Origin: CAWFXC01 sp963819735
GTDB taxonomy: Bacteria; Actinomycetota; Acidimicrobiia; IMCC26256; DASPTH01
Length of the DNA: 64,000 nucleotides
NCBI GenBank assembly: GCA_963819735.1
Contig: CAWFXC010000001.1
Span: 1,364,001 to 1,428,000, forward strand
Direction of reading: 5' to 3'
In this document: in pieces, positions 1-8,396 of the stretch
Numbering within the stretch: the stretch's first letter is position 1
How the letters are laid out: each line of letters starts with the position of its first letter
Program-made: the position numbers and the translations under genes
The notes under the pieces: model-generated
Told to the model about the DNA's origin: nothing
The model's database searches: none
The model's input: only the letters and a program-made list of their open reading frames with translations

Positions 1-36
1 CTCCACGTCCCGGTCCCCGTCCAACGGTGGCTCCTC

Positions 37-76
37 TTCGATAGTGGCCCACCCGCTTCGATAGTGGCCCACCCGC
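37..76. repeat. 20-bp perfect tandem duplication
   Basis: Two identical adjacent copies of a 20-base unit (TTCGATAGTGGCCCACCCGC) occupy 37-56 and 57-76. They lie upstream of ppgK. No gene is recognisable in bases 1-158, and no function is apparent for the repeat. Confidence 0.9.
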
Positions 77-146
77 GTCGGGCCCAGTCTCCCCGACCGG
101 GCGGCGGAGTACGCCCTCGTGGCGCGAACCCCGGGCCGATCCGGGC

Positions 147-152
147 GACAAT
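147..152 (+). promoter_or_regulatory. Candidate -10 element of ppgK (leaderless)
   Basis: GACAAT ends 6 nt before the ppgK ATG, the spacing expected if transcription starts at or next to the start codon. There is no Shine-Dalgarno sequence and no clear -35. It is a weaker match to TANNNT than the other candidates in this window. Confidence 0.35.
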
Positions 153-158
153 GGGGCC

Positions 159-917
159 ATGACCACCGTGCTCGGAATCGACATCGGGGGAACGGGCATC
201 AAGGGCGCGCCCGTCGATACCCGCAGCGGCAAGCTCCTCGCCGATCGCCATCGCATCCCCACGCCGCAGCCGGCCACGCCCGACGCAGTCGCCGCGACCG
301 TCGCCGAACTGGCCAAGTTCTTCCAGTGGACGGGGCCCGCCGGGGCCACGTTCCCCGCCGCCGTCCGCAACGGCGTGGCGCTCACCGCCGCCAACGTCGA
401 CCAGTCGTGGATCGGCACCGACACGGCCAAGCTGTTCTCGGAGGCGGTGGGGGGCGACGTGACGGTGATGAACGACGCCGACGCGGCCGGCATCGCCGAG
501 GTGGAGTTCGGTGCGGGCAAGGGCCAGGGCGGCGTCGTGATCATCGTCACCCTCGGTACCGGGATCGGGAGCGCCCTGTTCATCGACGGCACGCTCGTCC
601 CCAACACCGAGCTCGGCCACCTCAAGATGGGCAAGCACGACGCCGAGAGCCGGGCGGCCGAGAGCGTGCGCGAGGCGAAGAACCTGTCGTGGACCGAATG
701 GGCGAAGCGCCTCGACGAATACTTCGACATGTTGGAGGCGCTGTTCTGGCCCGACCTCTTCATCGTGGGTGGCGGGGTCAGCAAGAAGTCGACGAAGTTC
801 CTGCCCCTCCTGACCACCAAGGTCCCGATCGTGCCCGCGCTGCTGTTGAACGAAGCCGGCATCGTGGGCGCCGCGGTGCAGCACGCGAAGCGCTCGCCGA
901 CGGCGCACACCGACTGA
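159..917 (+). CDS. ppgK: Polyphosphate glucokinase
   Basis: The product is a 252-residue ROK-family sugar kinase that phosphorylates glucose to glucose 6-phosphate, using inorganic polyphosphate (and often ATP) as donor; this is the usual actinobacterial cytosolic glucokinase. The N-terminus carries the phosphate-binding motif DIGGTGIKGAPVD at about residues 8-20. Further on come the NDADAAG segment, the second glycine-rich phosphate loop TLGTGIGSALF and the ELGHLKMG motif around residue 155. The length fits the family (about 250-270). The ATG is preceded by a -10-like hexamer rather than a ribosome binding site, suggesting a leaderless message. The next gene, pheA, is 79 bases downstream and probably has its own promoter. 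The identification rests on recognition of the family motifs. Confidence 0.9.
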   Translation: MTTVLGIDIGGTGIKGAPVDTRSGKLLADRHRIPTPQPATPDAVAATVAELAKFFQWTGPAGATFPAAVRNGVALTAANVDQSWIGTDTAKLFSEAVGGDVTVMNDADAAGIAEVEFGAGKGQGGVVIIVTLGTGIGSALFIDGTLVPNTELGHLKMGKHDAESRAAESVREAKNLSWTEWAKRLDEYFDMLEALFWPDLFIVGGGVSKKSTKFLPLLTTKVPIVPALLLNEAGIVGAAVQHAKRSPTAHTD

Positions 918-982
918 CCCGCGCGACTCGACGCACGATGACGCACGCGAGAACTACGGGCGGCGCGCGCAAACGCCCCCAC

Positions 983-988
983 TACGCT
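983..988 (+). promoter_or_regulatory. Candidate -10 element of pheA
   Basis: TACGCT lies 8 nt before the pheA ATG and fits TANNNT. There is no ribosome binding site between them, so a leaderless pheA-serS transcript is plausible. No -35 is evident. Confidence 0.35.
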
Positions 989-996
989 TCCCGCCG

Positions 997-1941
997 ATGA
1001 CGAGGGTCGGTTTTCTCGGACCGCACGGAACGTTCGCGGAAGAAGCTTTGCTCACCCAACCCGACCTCGCCGCGGGTGAGGCGGTCCCGCTCCGCGACGT
1101 GCCGCAGGTGATCAGCGCGGTCGAAACCGGCGCCGTCGATCTGGGCATCGTGCCGATCGAGAACTCGATCGAAGGGTCGATCACGGTCACGCTCGACACG
1201 CTCGCGTTCGACACCGAGCTCCTCGTGCAGCGCGAGGTCGACCTCCCGGTCTCACTGCATCTCTGTGTGGCACCCGGCACGAAGCTCGCCGACATCACGA
1301 CCGTCGTCTCGCATCCCAACCCGCTCGGCCAGACCCGGATGTGGATGGCCCGCAACATCCCCGACGCCACCACCGTCGCCGCGAACTCCACCGCCGACGC
1401 GGCCAAGCAGGTGGCCCGCTCCAAGCGCAAGGGCATGGCCTCCATCGGCACCGTGCAGGGCGCCAAGTACGCGGGCCTCGAGATCATCGCCAGCGAGATC
1501 GAGGACCACCCCGAGAACCAGACCCGTTTCGTGATCGTCGGCTACGGCGTGCCGGCACCCACCGGCCACGACAAGACGTCGGTCGTGTGCTTCCAACGCC
1601 AGGACCGTCCGGGTTCGTTGCTGGCGATCCTGCAGGAGTTCGCGGCGCGCGCGATCAACATCACGAAGCTCGAGTCGCGTCCCACCAAGCGCGACCTCGG
1701 CGACTACTGCTTCTTCATCGACTTCGAGGGCCATCTCGACGACGAGCTCGTCGCCGACTGCCTCCGCAACCTCGCGGCCAAGCAGGCCAAGGTGAAGTTC
1801 CTCGGCTCCTATCCGGTCGCCGGTGCCGACGGGCCGATTCGTCGACGCGCCGCCAACAAGGCGTGGCGCGACGCCAACACCTGGCTCGAGCAGCTCCGGA
1901 GCAAGGTGCGCGCGCCGGCCAGCGAGAGCGGGCCCGAGTGA
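997..1941 (+). CDS. pheA: Prephenate dehydratase
   Basis: The product is a 314-residue monofunctional prephenate dehydratase, converting prephenate to phenylpyruvate in phenylalanine synthesis. It opens with FLGPHGTFAEEAL, the family N-terminus. The catalytic domain spans roughly residues 3-180 and includes GIVPIENSIEGS and NQTRFVI. An ACT regulatory domain follows at about 190-270, with the phenylalanine-binding ESRPT motif (KLESRPTKRDLGDYCF). The gene overlaps serS by 4 bases (GTGA), so the two are translationally coupled; pheA next to serS is a common actinobacterial arrangement. The ATG was chosen because it starts exactly at the conserved N-terminus and has a -10-like hexamer upstream. 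No odd residues were noticed. Confidence 0.93.
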   Translation: MTRVGFLGPHGTFAEEALLTQPDLAAGEAVPLRDVPQVISAVETGAVDLGIVPIENSIEGSITVTLDTLAFDTELLVQREVDLPVSLHLCVAPGTKLADITTVVSHPNPLGQTRMWMARNIPDATTVAANSTADAAKQVARSKRKGMASIGTVQGAKYAGLEIIASEIEDHPENQTRFVIVGYGVPAPTGHDKTSVVCFQRQDRPGSLLAILQEFAARAINITKLESRPTKRDLGDYCFFIDFEGHLDDELVADCLRNLAAKQAKVKFLGSYPVAGADGPIRRRAANKAWRDANTWLEQLRSKVRAPASESGPE

Positions 1942-3194
1942 TCGACCTGCGTCGCCTGCGCGACGAGCCGTCGTACCGCGCCGGCATCGAACGCAAGCGC
2001 GTCGCCGCCGGGCTCATCGACACCGTGCTCGAAGCCGACGCGGCGCGACGCGAAAAGCAACAGATCGTGGAAGCGCTGCGCGCCGAACAGAAGCGGATTT
2101 CGAAACAGATCGGCAGCGCAACCCCCGAAAACCGACCGTCCCTTCTGATCACGGCGCAGGCGCAAAAGAAGGACCTCGCGCTCATCGAATCGGAACTCGA
2201 AGAAATTGACGCGCGCCTGCGCGGTCTCGCGCTGCAATTGCCCAATCCGGCCGACGAGTCGGTGCCCGACGGTGGCGAGGATGACGGCGTCGTGGTGCGC
2301 GTCGTGGGCGACACGCCCGGGCCGCCGCCGCTCGACCACGCGGCGTTCGGCGAGGCGATGGGTTTCGTCGAGACGGAACAGGCCGTCCAGATGAGTGGCT
2401 CGCGCTTCGCCTACCTGATGCGCGAGGCGGTGCTGCTCGAGCTCGCGCTGGTGCAGTGGGTCACCGGCCTGCTCGTGCGCGAGCAGTTCACCCCGGTGGT
2501 TCCGCCCGTGCTCGTGCGCGAGCACGCGATGGAGGAGGCCGGCTTCTTCCCCACCGACCGGTCGCAGGTCTACGACGTCGACGACGGCGAGCTGTTCCTC
2601 GTGGGCACGAGCGAGGTGCCGCTCTCCGCACTGCACCGCGGCGAGATCCTGCCCGTGGAGTCCCTCCCGCGGCGCTACCTCGGGATCTCGTCGTGCTTCC
2701 GGCGCGAGGCGGGCACCTACGGCAAGGACACCCGCGGCATCTTCCGGGTGCACCAGTTCGACAAGATCGAGATGTTCTCGTACTGCGACCCGGCCACGTC
2801 GTGGGACGAGCACGAGGCGCTGCTCGCGATCGAGGAGTCGATCGTCGATGGGCTCGGGCTCCCGTACCGCGTGGTCAACATCGCCGCCGGCGACCTCGGC
2901 CCCGCGGCGGCCAAGAAGTTCGACGTCGAGGTGTGGCTCCCGTCGGAGGGCGAGTACCGCGAGCTCACCTCGTGCTCCAACTACCTCGAGTTCTCGGCCC
3001 GCCGGCTGGCCACCCGCGTGCGTGGTGCCGACGGCAACCAACTCCTGCACACGCTCAACGGCACCGCCTGCGCGGTGGGGCGCACCCTCGTGTTCCTCTT
3101 CGAGCACTACCAGGACGCCGAAGGCGCGTTCGTGGTGCCCGAGGTCCTGCGCCCCTACACCGGCTTCGACCGCATCGAGCCCCGATCCGCGTAG
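1938..3194 (+). CDS. serS: Seryl-tRNA synthetase
   Basis: The product is a 418-residue class II synthetase that charges tRNA-Ser in the cytosol. The N-terminal long helical hairpin (tRNA-binding arm) is visible at about residues 25-105 as a Lys/Arg/Glu-rich stretch. The catalytic core contains motif 2 (FRREAGTYGKDTRGIFR) and motif 3 (GTACAVGRTLVFLFEHYQ); the VGTSEVPL substrate-binding segment lies upstream of motif 2. The reading frame stays open far upstream inside pheA, but the conserved N-terminus (IDLRRLRDEPSYRAGI) begins at the GTG that overlaps the pheA stop, so that start was chosen. A tRNA-Ser gene begins only 10 bases after the stop codon, so enzyme and substrate may share a transcript. 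Confidence 0.95.
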   Translation: MIDLRRLRDEPSYRAGIERKRVAAGLIDTVLEADAARREKQQIVEALRAEQKRISKQIGSATPENRPSLLITAQAQKKDLALIESELEEIDARLRGLALQLPNPADESVPDGGEDDGVVVRVVGDTPGPPPLDHAAFGEAMGFVETEQAVQMSGSRFAYLMREAVLLELALVQWVTGLLVREQFTPVVPPVLVREHAMEEAGFFPTDRSQVYDVDDGELFLVGTSEVPLSALHRGEILPVESLPRRYLGISSCFRREAGTYGKDTRGIFRVHQFDKIEMFSYCDPATSWDEHEALLAIEESIVDGLGLPYRVVNIAAGDLGPAAAKKFDVEVWLPSEGEYRELTSCSNYLEFSARRLATRVRGADGNQLLHTLNGTACAVGRTLVFLFEHYQDAEGAFVVPEVLRPYTGFDRIEPRSA

Positions 3195-3204
3195 CCTGAC
3201 CGGC

Positions 3205-3289
3205 GGAGGGGTGCCAGAGCGGCCGAATGGGACGGTCTTGAAAACCGTTGAGGCGCAAGTCTCCGAGGGTTCGAATCCCTCTCCCTCCG
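3205..3289 (+). tRNA. tRNA-Ser (anticodon UGA)
   Basis: The acceptor arm GGAGGGG (3205-3211) pairs with TCCCTCC (3282-3288), with a G discriminator. The anticodon loop CTTGAAA places TGA at 3239-3241. A long variable arm and a GGGTTCGAATCCC T-arm are present, giving 85 nt, as expected for a class II serine tRNA. CCA is not encoded. It sits immediately behind serS. Confidence 0.95.
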
Positions 3290-3444
3290 CGTCAAGCGTT
3301 CGCTCGACCCGCGCTACCGCGTCGAGGTCAGGCTGGTCGCCGCAGGTCCTCGACCCATAGCGCGTACGAACCCATCCATCACCTGCCCGTTCGGGCACGG
3401 AAGCGGATCTACCGTCTCGGTGTCGAGTCAGGAAGGGTTCGGCG

Positions 3445-5223
3445 ATGTCGGAGCGCGTCGGGAAGCTCGTCTCGGTCAACGTCGGACTGCCGCGGGAGAT
3501 CACGTGGCAGGGGCGAACCGTCTTCACCGGCATCTGGAAGGAGGCGGTCGACGGTCCGCGCACCGTCCGGCGTCTGAACCTGGACGGTGACGGCCAAGGT
3601 GATCTGAAGGGTCACGGAGGCGAGCACCGGGCCGTGTACGTGTACCAGCTCGACTCGTACCGGTACTGGCAGCAGCAGATGCGACGCGACGACTTCACAT
3701 TCGGCCAGTTCGGCGAGAACTTCACGGTCGAGGGGCTCGGCGACGACGAGGTCTGCATCGGCGACCGGTACCGCATCGGCGCGGCGCTCTTCGAGGTCAC
3801 CCAGCCGCGGGTCACCTGCTACCGGGTCGGCATCCGGATGGACGAGCCGCGCATGGCCGCGCTCCTCGTGGCCCACGGACGGCCGGGCTTCTACTTCCGC
3901 GTGCTCGAGGAAGGCGACGTTCGGGCGGGCGACGACGTGATCGAGGATCGCGACCGGGCCGGAAGCGATGACGGTCGCCGACGTCAACGCGCTGCTCTAC
4001 CTCGCCGGCCATCACGACGCCGACGCAACTCCGGCGCGCGCTGCGGATCCCGGCGCTCAGTCCGGGCTGGCAGGCGTCGTTGCAGGCGCTCCTCGACGAG
4101 GAGCTCACCGGCTCCCCCGACGGCGGGAACGCCGGCCTGACCGTGCAGGGTCCACCGCCGGCCTGGCGCGGCTTTCGAACGCTGCGGGTCACCGCGAAGC
4201 GATGGGAGAGCCGCGACGTCGTGTCGTTGGAGCTGGAGGCCGACGACGGTGCAACCCCTCGCCCACCCGCAACCGGGCCAGTTCGTCACGCTCAAGCTCG
4301 AACCCGACCGCGACGCCGCGCCGCTCCTCCGCAGCTATTCGCTCTCCGGACCACCGGGTGACGCCCACTACCGGATCAGCGTCAAGGTCGAACCGCACGG
4401 CGCGGCCGGCCACTACATCCGCGCCCGCGTCCGAGTCGGCGACCGGTTGGACGTCGGAGCCCCACGCGGATTGTTCACCCTCGACGACGGTGAAGGCCCG
4501 GTCGTGTTCGTCAGCGCAGGAGTCGGCGTGACGCCGATGATCGCGATGTTGCACGCGCTCCACGACCGCCGATCGACGCGCGACGTCTGGTGGTTGCACG
4601 GCACGCGGAACGGGTCGGAGCACGCGTTCGCCGAAGAGGCACGGACGCTGTTGGACGATCTCGCCCACGTGCACCGTCGCGTCTTCTACAGCCGGCCGGC
4701 CCCGACCGACCACGAGGGCGCGAACTACGACGCGGTCGGGCACATCACACCGGAGGCGCTCGTCGACGCGGGCGTCCCGATCGAAGCGGAGTTCTACCTG
4801 TGCGGCCCGACCGCGTTCATGGACGCGCTGCGCGGAGGCTTCGCCGAGCTCGGCGTTCCCGACGGACGCGTGCACACGGAGATCTTCGGTGCGGAGGGGT
4901 CGGTCACGCCCGGAGTCGTCGCGCCGCCGGCGCGGTCGCCGCACCAACCCGAGGGCGCGCCGGGATCAGGGCCGCTCATCTCGTTCGTGCGGACCGGGCT
5001 GAACGTGCGTTGGGGTGATGGGTTCGCGAGCATCCTCGAGCTGGCCGAGGCGTGCGACGTGCCGGTGCGCTGGTCCTGTCGTACCGGCGTCTGTCACACC
5101 TGCGAGACCGGGCTCCTCGACGGCGCGGTCGAGTACGCCCCGGAACCACTCGAGGCGCCCGCCGACGGCGACGTGCTCGTGTGCTGCTCGCGCCCCGACA
5201 CCGATCTCGCCATCGACCTGTGA
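3445..5223 (+). pseudogene. MOSC / FAD-NAD reductase / 2Fe-2S ferredoxin fusion protein, interrupted by three +1 frameshifts
   Basis: Read across frames, this is one gene of about 590 codons. A MOSC domain (a molybdenum-cofactor sulfurase C-terminal-type domain, with conserved Cys in TQPRVTCYRVG) covers 3445 to about 3950. A flavin reductase of the FNR type (SYSLSGPP flavin motif, VSAGVGVTPMIAML pyridine-nucleotide motif) and a C-terminal plant-type ferredoxin (C-x4-C-x2-C in CRTGVCHTC, last Cys in VLVCC) follow to 5223. Such fusions are known electron-transfer proteins of uncertain substrate. The frame changes at about 3944-3956, 4024-4028 and 4246-4248. Each shift is worth one extra base and the third restores the original frame. 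The first ATG has a good AGGAAGGG ribosome site. Sequencing or assembly error is at least as likely as real gene decay. Confidence 0.8.
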
Positions 5224-5232
5224 TCCGTTTCC

Positions 5233-5415
5233 GTGCCGCGTACGAAGAAGGACGCGGCGGCGGCCGAAGCCCACGTTTCGAGCGATCACTTCCGGCAGGC
5301 GATCGGCGTTCTGCCGCAGCTCGTGGAGGCTCCCCCCGAGATCATCCATGTCGATGCGGAGGGCGACGGCTGGGCGCGCATGGCCGAAGTGGATTCGAAC
5401 GACGATCAGCCGTGA
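5233..5415 (+). CDS. Small hypothetical protein
   Basis: This is a 60-residue reading frame starting with GTG 9 bases after the ferredoxin-reductase stop. The protein is hydrophilic and acidic toward its end (ending in EVDSNDDQP), with no membrane segment or recognised motif. Its position directly behind the reductase gene suggests translational linkage, but no clear ribosome site is visible. It could be a chance open frame in GC-rich DNA. Confidence 0.3.
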   Translation: MPRTKKDAAAAEAHVSSDHFRQAIGVLPQLVEAPPEIIHVDAEGDGWARMAEVDSNDDQP

Positions 5416-5478
5416 TCGGCCGCCGAAGGTGCACGAGCGGTGACGAGTTCGCGCCGCTCATTCCGCGATGATGACGGG

Positions 5479-6483
5479 ATGACCGACACGACGCTCCCTG
5501 CGCTCGCGTGCGCGTTCCCACCCAGCCACGACCTGCCGAGCTACGCACGACGGGCCGAGGAGCTCGGCTACCAGCGCGTGTGGGTGTTCGACTCACCCGC
5601 GCTCTACGGCGACATCTGGATCGCGTTCGGCGCGCGTCGCCGAGACCACCGAACGGATCGGCCTCGGCACCGGCGTCGCCATACCGAGCCTGCGCCACGT
5701 GATGGTGACCGCGTCGGCCATCGCGTCGGTCGAAGAGATCGCGCCGGGCCGCCTCGCGGTCGCGTTCGGCACCGGATTCACCGCCCGCAACACGATGGGG
5801 CAGCGAGGAATGCGGTGGGCCGACCTCGCCGAGTACGTGCGGCAGCTCCGCGGACTCCTGCGCGGTGACGTCGTCATCGTCGACGGTGAGGCCTGCCAGA
5901 TGCTGCACTCTCCGGGCTTCGCGCCCCGCGACCCATCGCCGTGCCGCTGCTCGTCGCACCCATGGGCCCGAAGGGCTACGGAGTGGCGCGCGACGTCGGC
6001 GACGGCGTGGTCGTCGCCATGCCGCCCCCGGAGGGCGACGACTGGTCGACCTGCGCCATGTTGCTCGGCGGCAGCGTGCTCGACGACGGCGAGGACCACA
6101 CCAGTGCGCGTGTCCGCGACGCCGTCGGTCCGTTGTTCGTGACCGGCTATCACGCAATGTGGGAGTGGGGATCCGACGCGGTCGCGGGGCTCCCCGGCGG
6201 TCCGGCCTGGCAGGCACGCGTCGAGGCCTCCCGTCCCGAAGGGGAGCGGCATCTCGCGGTGCACGAAGGTCATCTGGTCGCGGTCACCGATCGCGACCGC
6301 CCGTTGCTCGATGCCGGCGGCGCCGCGATCCTGGGCGCGGGGCTCACCGGCGATCACGCGTCCGTGCGGGCGCGCCTCGTCGCACTCGCCGCCTCCGGAG
6401 TGACCGAGATCATGTACGCGCCCGCCGGATCCGACATCGTGCGGGAGCTCGAGGCCTTCGCCGCGGTTGCGGCGCCCGATTGA
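5479..6483 (+). pseudogene. LLM-class (F420-dependent type) oxidoreductase, two frameshifts
   Basis: The combined frames encode a luciferase-like monooxygenase-fold enzyme of about 334 residues. The N-terminus (ARRAEELGYQRVWVFDSPALYGD) and the segment TERIGLGTGVAIPSLRH are typical of F420-dependent LLM enzymes, followed by the RPIAVPLLVAPMGPKGY strand. The frame moves at about 5629-5630, where removing one G of a GG restores it. It moves back at about 5925-5930, where one base appears to be missing, and the C-terminal half (from about 5941) is then open to the stop. The substrate is unknown. Several ATGs lie close together; 5479 was chosen because a -10-like GATGAT ends 6 nt before it. Like the preceding gene, this is either a recent pseudogene or bears sequencing errors. 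Confidence 0.75.
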
Positions 6484-6512
6484 CGGCGCCCGATTGACGG
6501 CGCCCGATTGAC
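6471..6512 (+). repeat. Three perfect 14-bp tandem copies across a stop codon
   Basis: The unit GGCGCCCGATTGAC is present at 6471-6484, 6485-6498 and 6499-6512. The first copy contains the last sense codons and the TGA stop of the LLM oxidoreductase; the other two repeat this stop region downstream. It looks like replication slippage. Confidence 0.95.
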
Positions 6513-6544
6513 GGCGCGTGATCGAGGCCGCGTGGTCGAGCGGG

Positions 6545-7714
6545 TCAGGCCTCGCCGATCCGGTACATGCCGATGGCGTTGCGCCCGGCGACGCGCGCCG
6601 CGGTCTCGTCACTGAGCGGTGCGACGAAGCGCTGGAGCAACTCGCGCCAGTTCGCGGGGTGGTCCGGGTGCGGATAGTCGGTGGCCCAGAGGAAGCAGTC
6701 GGACCCGACGTGATCGATGATCAGCGGCGCCGCGGTCTCGTCCGGGTCGCAGGAGATGAAGCACTGGCGGCGGAAGTAGTCGCTCGGCAGCATCGTGAGG
6801 TCGACCAGGTGGCGCATGATCGTCCCCTCGACGAGGGCGTCCATGCGGTCGAGGAACGAGCCGATCCATCCCGCACCCGACTCCAGCACTCCGATCCGGA
6901 GCTGCGGGAACCGCTCGAGCGTGTTGAACGCAAAGAACGATGAGAACGCCTGCTGCATGCCGCACCGCGTGGCGATGCTGCTCATGAACTGCGCGCCGCG
7001 CTCGCCGACACCGGGAGAACTGTCGTGATCGGCGTAGCGAGTGAGCGTGTTGGCGAACTCGGGCTCGTACCCCGGGTGGATGCCGATGGGTACGCCCACG
7101 CGCTCGGCGGCCGCCCACAGTGGATCGTGGAACGGGTGCCCGTGGGGCATGCGGGTCCAGGTGAACGGAAGCACGAACGCGCCGCGACAGCCGTCGGCCA
7201 CCGCGCGCTCCAGCTCGCGCGCCGCGAGTTCGGGGTCGCCGAGGCTCAGCTGCGCGATCGGGATCAGGCGCCCGCCCGAATCGCGGCAGAAGTCGGCGAT
7301 CCAGCGGTTGTACGCCCGGACGTATGCGTCGGCGAGGAGCGCGTCGTCGACCACCGACGGCCACACGATTCCGATGGTCGGGTACAGCACCGCACCCTCG
7401 AGTCCTTCTTTGTCGCAATGGGCCAGGCGATCGGTGGCATCACACGCACCGAACGGCATCGACTCCGCGTACCGCCGATCGGCGCTCGGCCGCGCGCCCT
7501 CCTCGCCCATGCTGCCGATGAGCGCAATGCCGCCGGGCGAGATGCGCGTGAACGGCGTGCCGTCGACCACCACGACTTCGAGTCCGTCGTCATTCGGGAC
7601 GACATTGATGGAACGATCGCGGAACTCCGCCTCGAGGTAGTCGTCCCACAACGTCGGCGGCTCGAGGACGTGCCCGTCTGCGTCGATCACACCCGACTGC
7701 GAAAGCTTGGCCAT
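6545..7714 (-). CDS. Amidohydrolase-family (metal-dependent hydrolase) protein
   Basis: The product is a 389-residue TIM-barrel hydrolase of the amidohydrolase-2 type (PF04909-like), a family of decarboxylases and hydrolases often acting on aromatic or cyclic carboxylates. The N-terminus has the metal-site motif DADGHVLEPP (residues 11-20). Further features are GIHPG around residue 215, and FLWATDYPHPD near residue 350, which supplies a C-terminal metal ligand Asp. The ATG has a G-rich ribosome site. It belongs to the same subfamily type as the product at 36041-37339 but is clearly a distinct paralogue. The substrate cannot be inferred. It is the last minus-strand gene before the frameshifted plus-strand LLM gene. 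Confidence 0.85.
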   Translation of the reverse strand: MAKLSQSGVIDADGHVLEPPTLWDDYLEAEFRDRSINVVPNDDGLEVVVVDGTPFTRISPGGIALIGSMGEEGARPSADRRYAESMPFGACDATDRLAHCDKEGLEGAVLYPTIGIVWPSVVDDALLADAYVRAYNRWIADFCRDSGGRLIPIAQLSLGDPELAARELERAVADGCRGAFVLPFTWTRMPHGHPFHDPLWAAAERVGVPIGIHPGYEPEFANTLTRYADHDSSPGVGERGAQFMSSIATRCGMQQAFSSFFAFNTLERFPQLRIGVLESGAGWIGSFLDRMDALVEGTIMRHLVDLTMLPSDYFRRQCFISCDPDETAAPLIIDHVGSDCFLWATDYPHPDHPANWRELLQRFVAPLSDETAARVAGRNAIGMYRIGEA

Positions 7715-7776
7715 CGGTCCCCCCGAATGTTGGGCGTGTGGGTCAACGGATCATCGACGATACGTCAGGGGTCCGT

Positions 7777-8376
7777 TCACGCGCAGGTCTGCGCGGCCTT
7801 GTACACCGGTCCGCGACCGCTGAGCACCAGATCCTGCAGCTTGGGATTGCCCGCCATCAGGGTCTGGAGGAGCGCGGAGCCCTTCGGTGTGCTCTGGGAG
7901 GTGTACGCGGTGCTGTAGAGCTGGTCCACCGCGGTCTGCAGCGCCGTGGGATCCCCCGCGGGGAGTGCCGACACCATCTGGAGTGCCTGCTGGAGATCCG
8001 ACTGGAAGGTCGTGAGCGTCGATGTCGCCGTCTTCTGGAGTTGCTTGCCGTTGGCGACGGCGGGGGTGCCCGCTTTCTTCACCGCGGCCAACCCCTTCGT
8101 CGTCGCGTCGAGTTGCTGCTGGAAGCGCATCTGGAAGATCGTGCGCATCGCCGCCGCGTCCGACTGGTCGGCGTTGGCGTACGCGAGTTGCCCGGTGTTA
8201 CCGGCGGTGTCCACGGCTTGCTCCATTTGCGCGTAGCTCGCGCAGACTTTGGTGAGCCACGCGCCGGGGGAAACCGTCTTCGACGCGGCCGACGCGTCGA
8301 GCGCGCCGACCCAACCAACCGCGAACAGCACGATGACCGCGACCATCAGCCCCGCCGCGCGTCGCCTAAAGGTCAT
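7777..8376 (-). CDS. Secreted hypothetical protein
   Basis: The product is a 199-residue exported protein without a recognised family. Residues 1-32 form a signal peptide: MTFRRRA, a hydrophobic core (LMVAVIVLFAVGWVGAL) and a likely cleavage site after DASA. The mature part is rich in Ala, Gln, Thr and Leu, is probably all-helical, and contains two Cys (in VCASY and near the C-terminal QTCA) that could pair. The reading frame extends 8 codons further up, but the AAGGAGGG ribosome site sits 5 nt before this ATG, so this start is preferred. It follows the MmyB-type regulator gene by 20 bases on the same strand and could be co-transcribed with it. Confidence 0.7.
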   Translation of the reverse strand: MTFRRRAAGLMVAVIVLFAVGWVGALDASAASKTVSPGAWLTKVCASYAQMEQAVDTAGNTGQLAYANADQSDAAAMRTIFQMRFQQQLDATTKGLAAVKKAGTPAVANGKQLQKTATSTLTTFQSDLQQALQMVSALPAGDPTALQTAVDQLYSTAYTSQSTPKGSALLQTLMAGNPKLQDLVLSGRGPVYKAAQTCA

Positions 8377-8396
8377 GCCGCCCTCCTTCGTCCGGA

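Noticed and set aside
119..1000. Long Arg-rich open frame overlapping ppgK
   Set aside because: It is a shadow of ppgK in another frame: extreme Arg/Gly content and no family similarity, while the ppgK frame carries clear motifs.
1341..1937. In-frame upstream extension of serS (about 199 codons)
   Set aside because: It lies inside pheA in another frame, is Arg-rich and unlike any synthetase; the conserved N-terminus begins at 1938.
1809..3563. 584-codon open frame antisense to serS and the tRNA-Ser
   Set aside because: The composition is that of the third-codon-position shadow typical of GC-rich DNA, and it crosses a tRNA gene.
3944..4248. Programmed frameshifting in the MOSC fusion gene
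   Set aside because: No slippery heptamers or downstream structures were seen, and three successive shifts have no precedent; sequencing error or decay is simpler.
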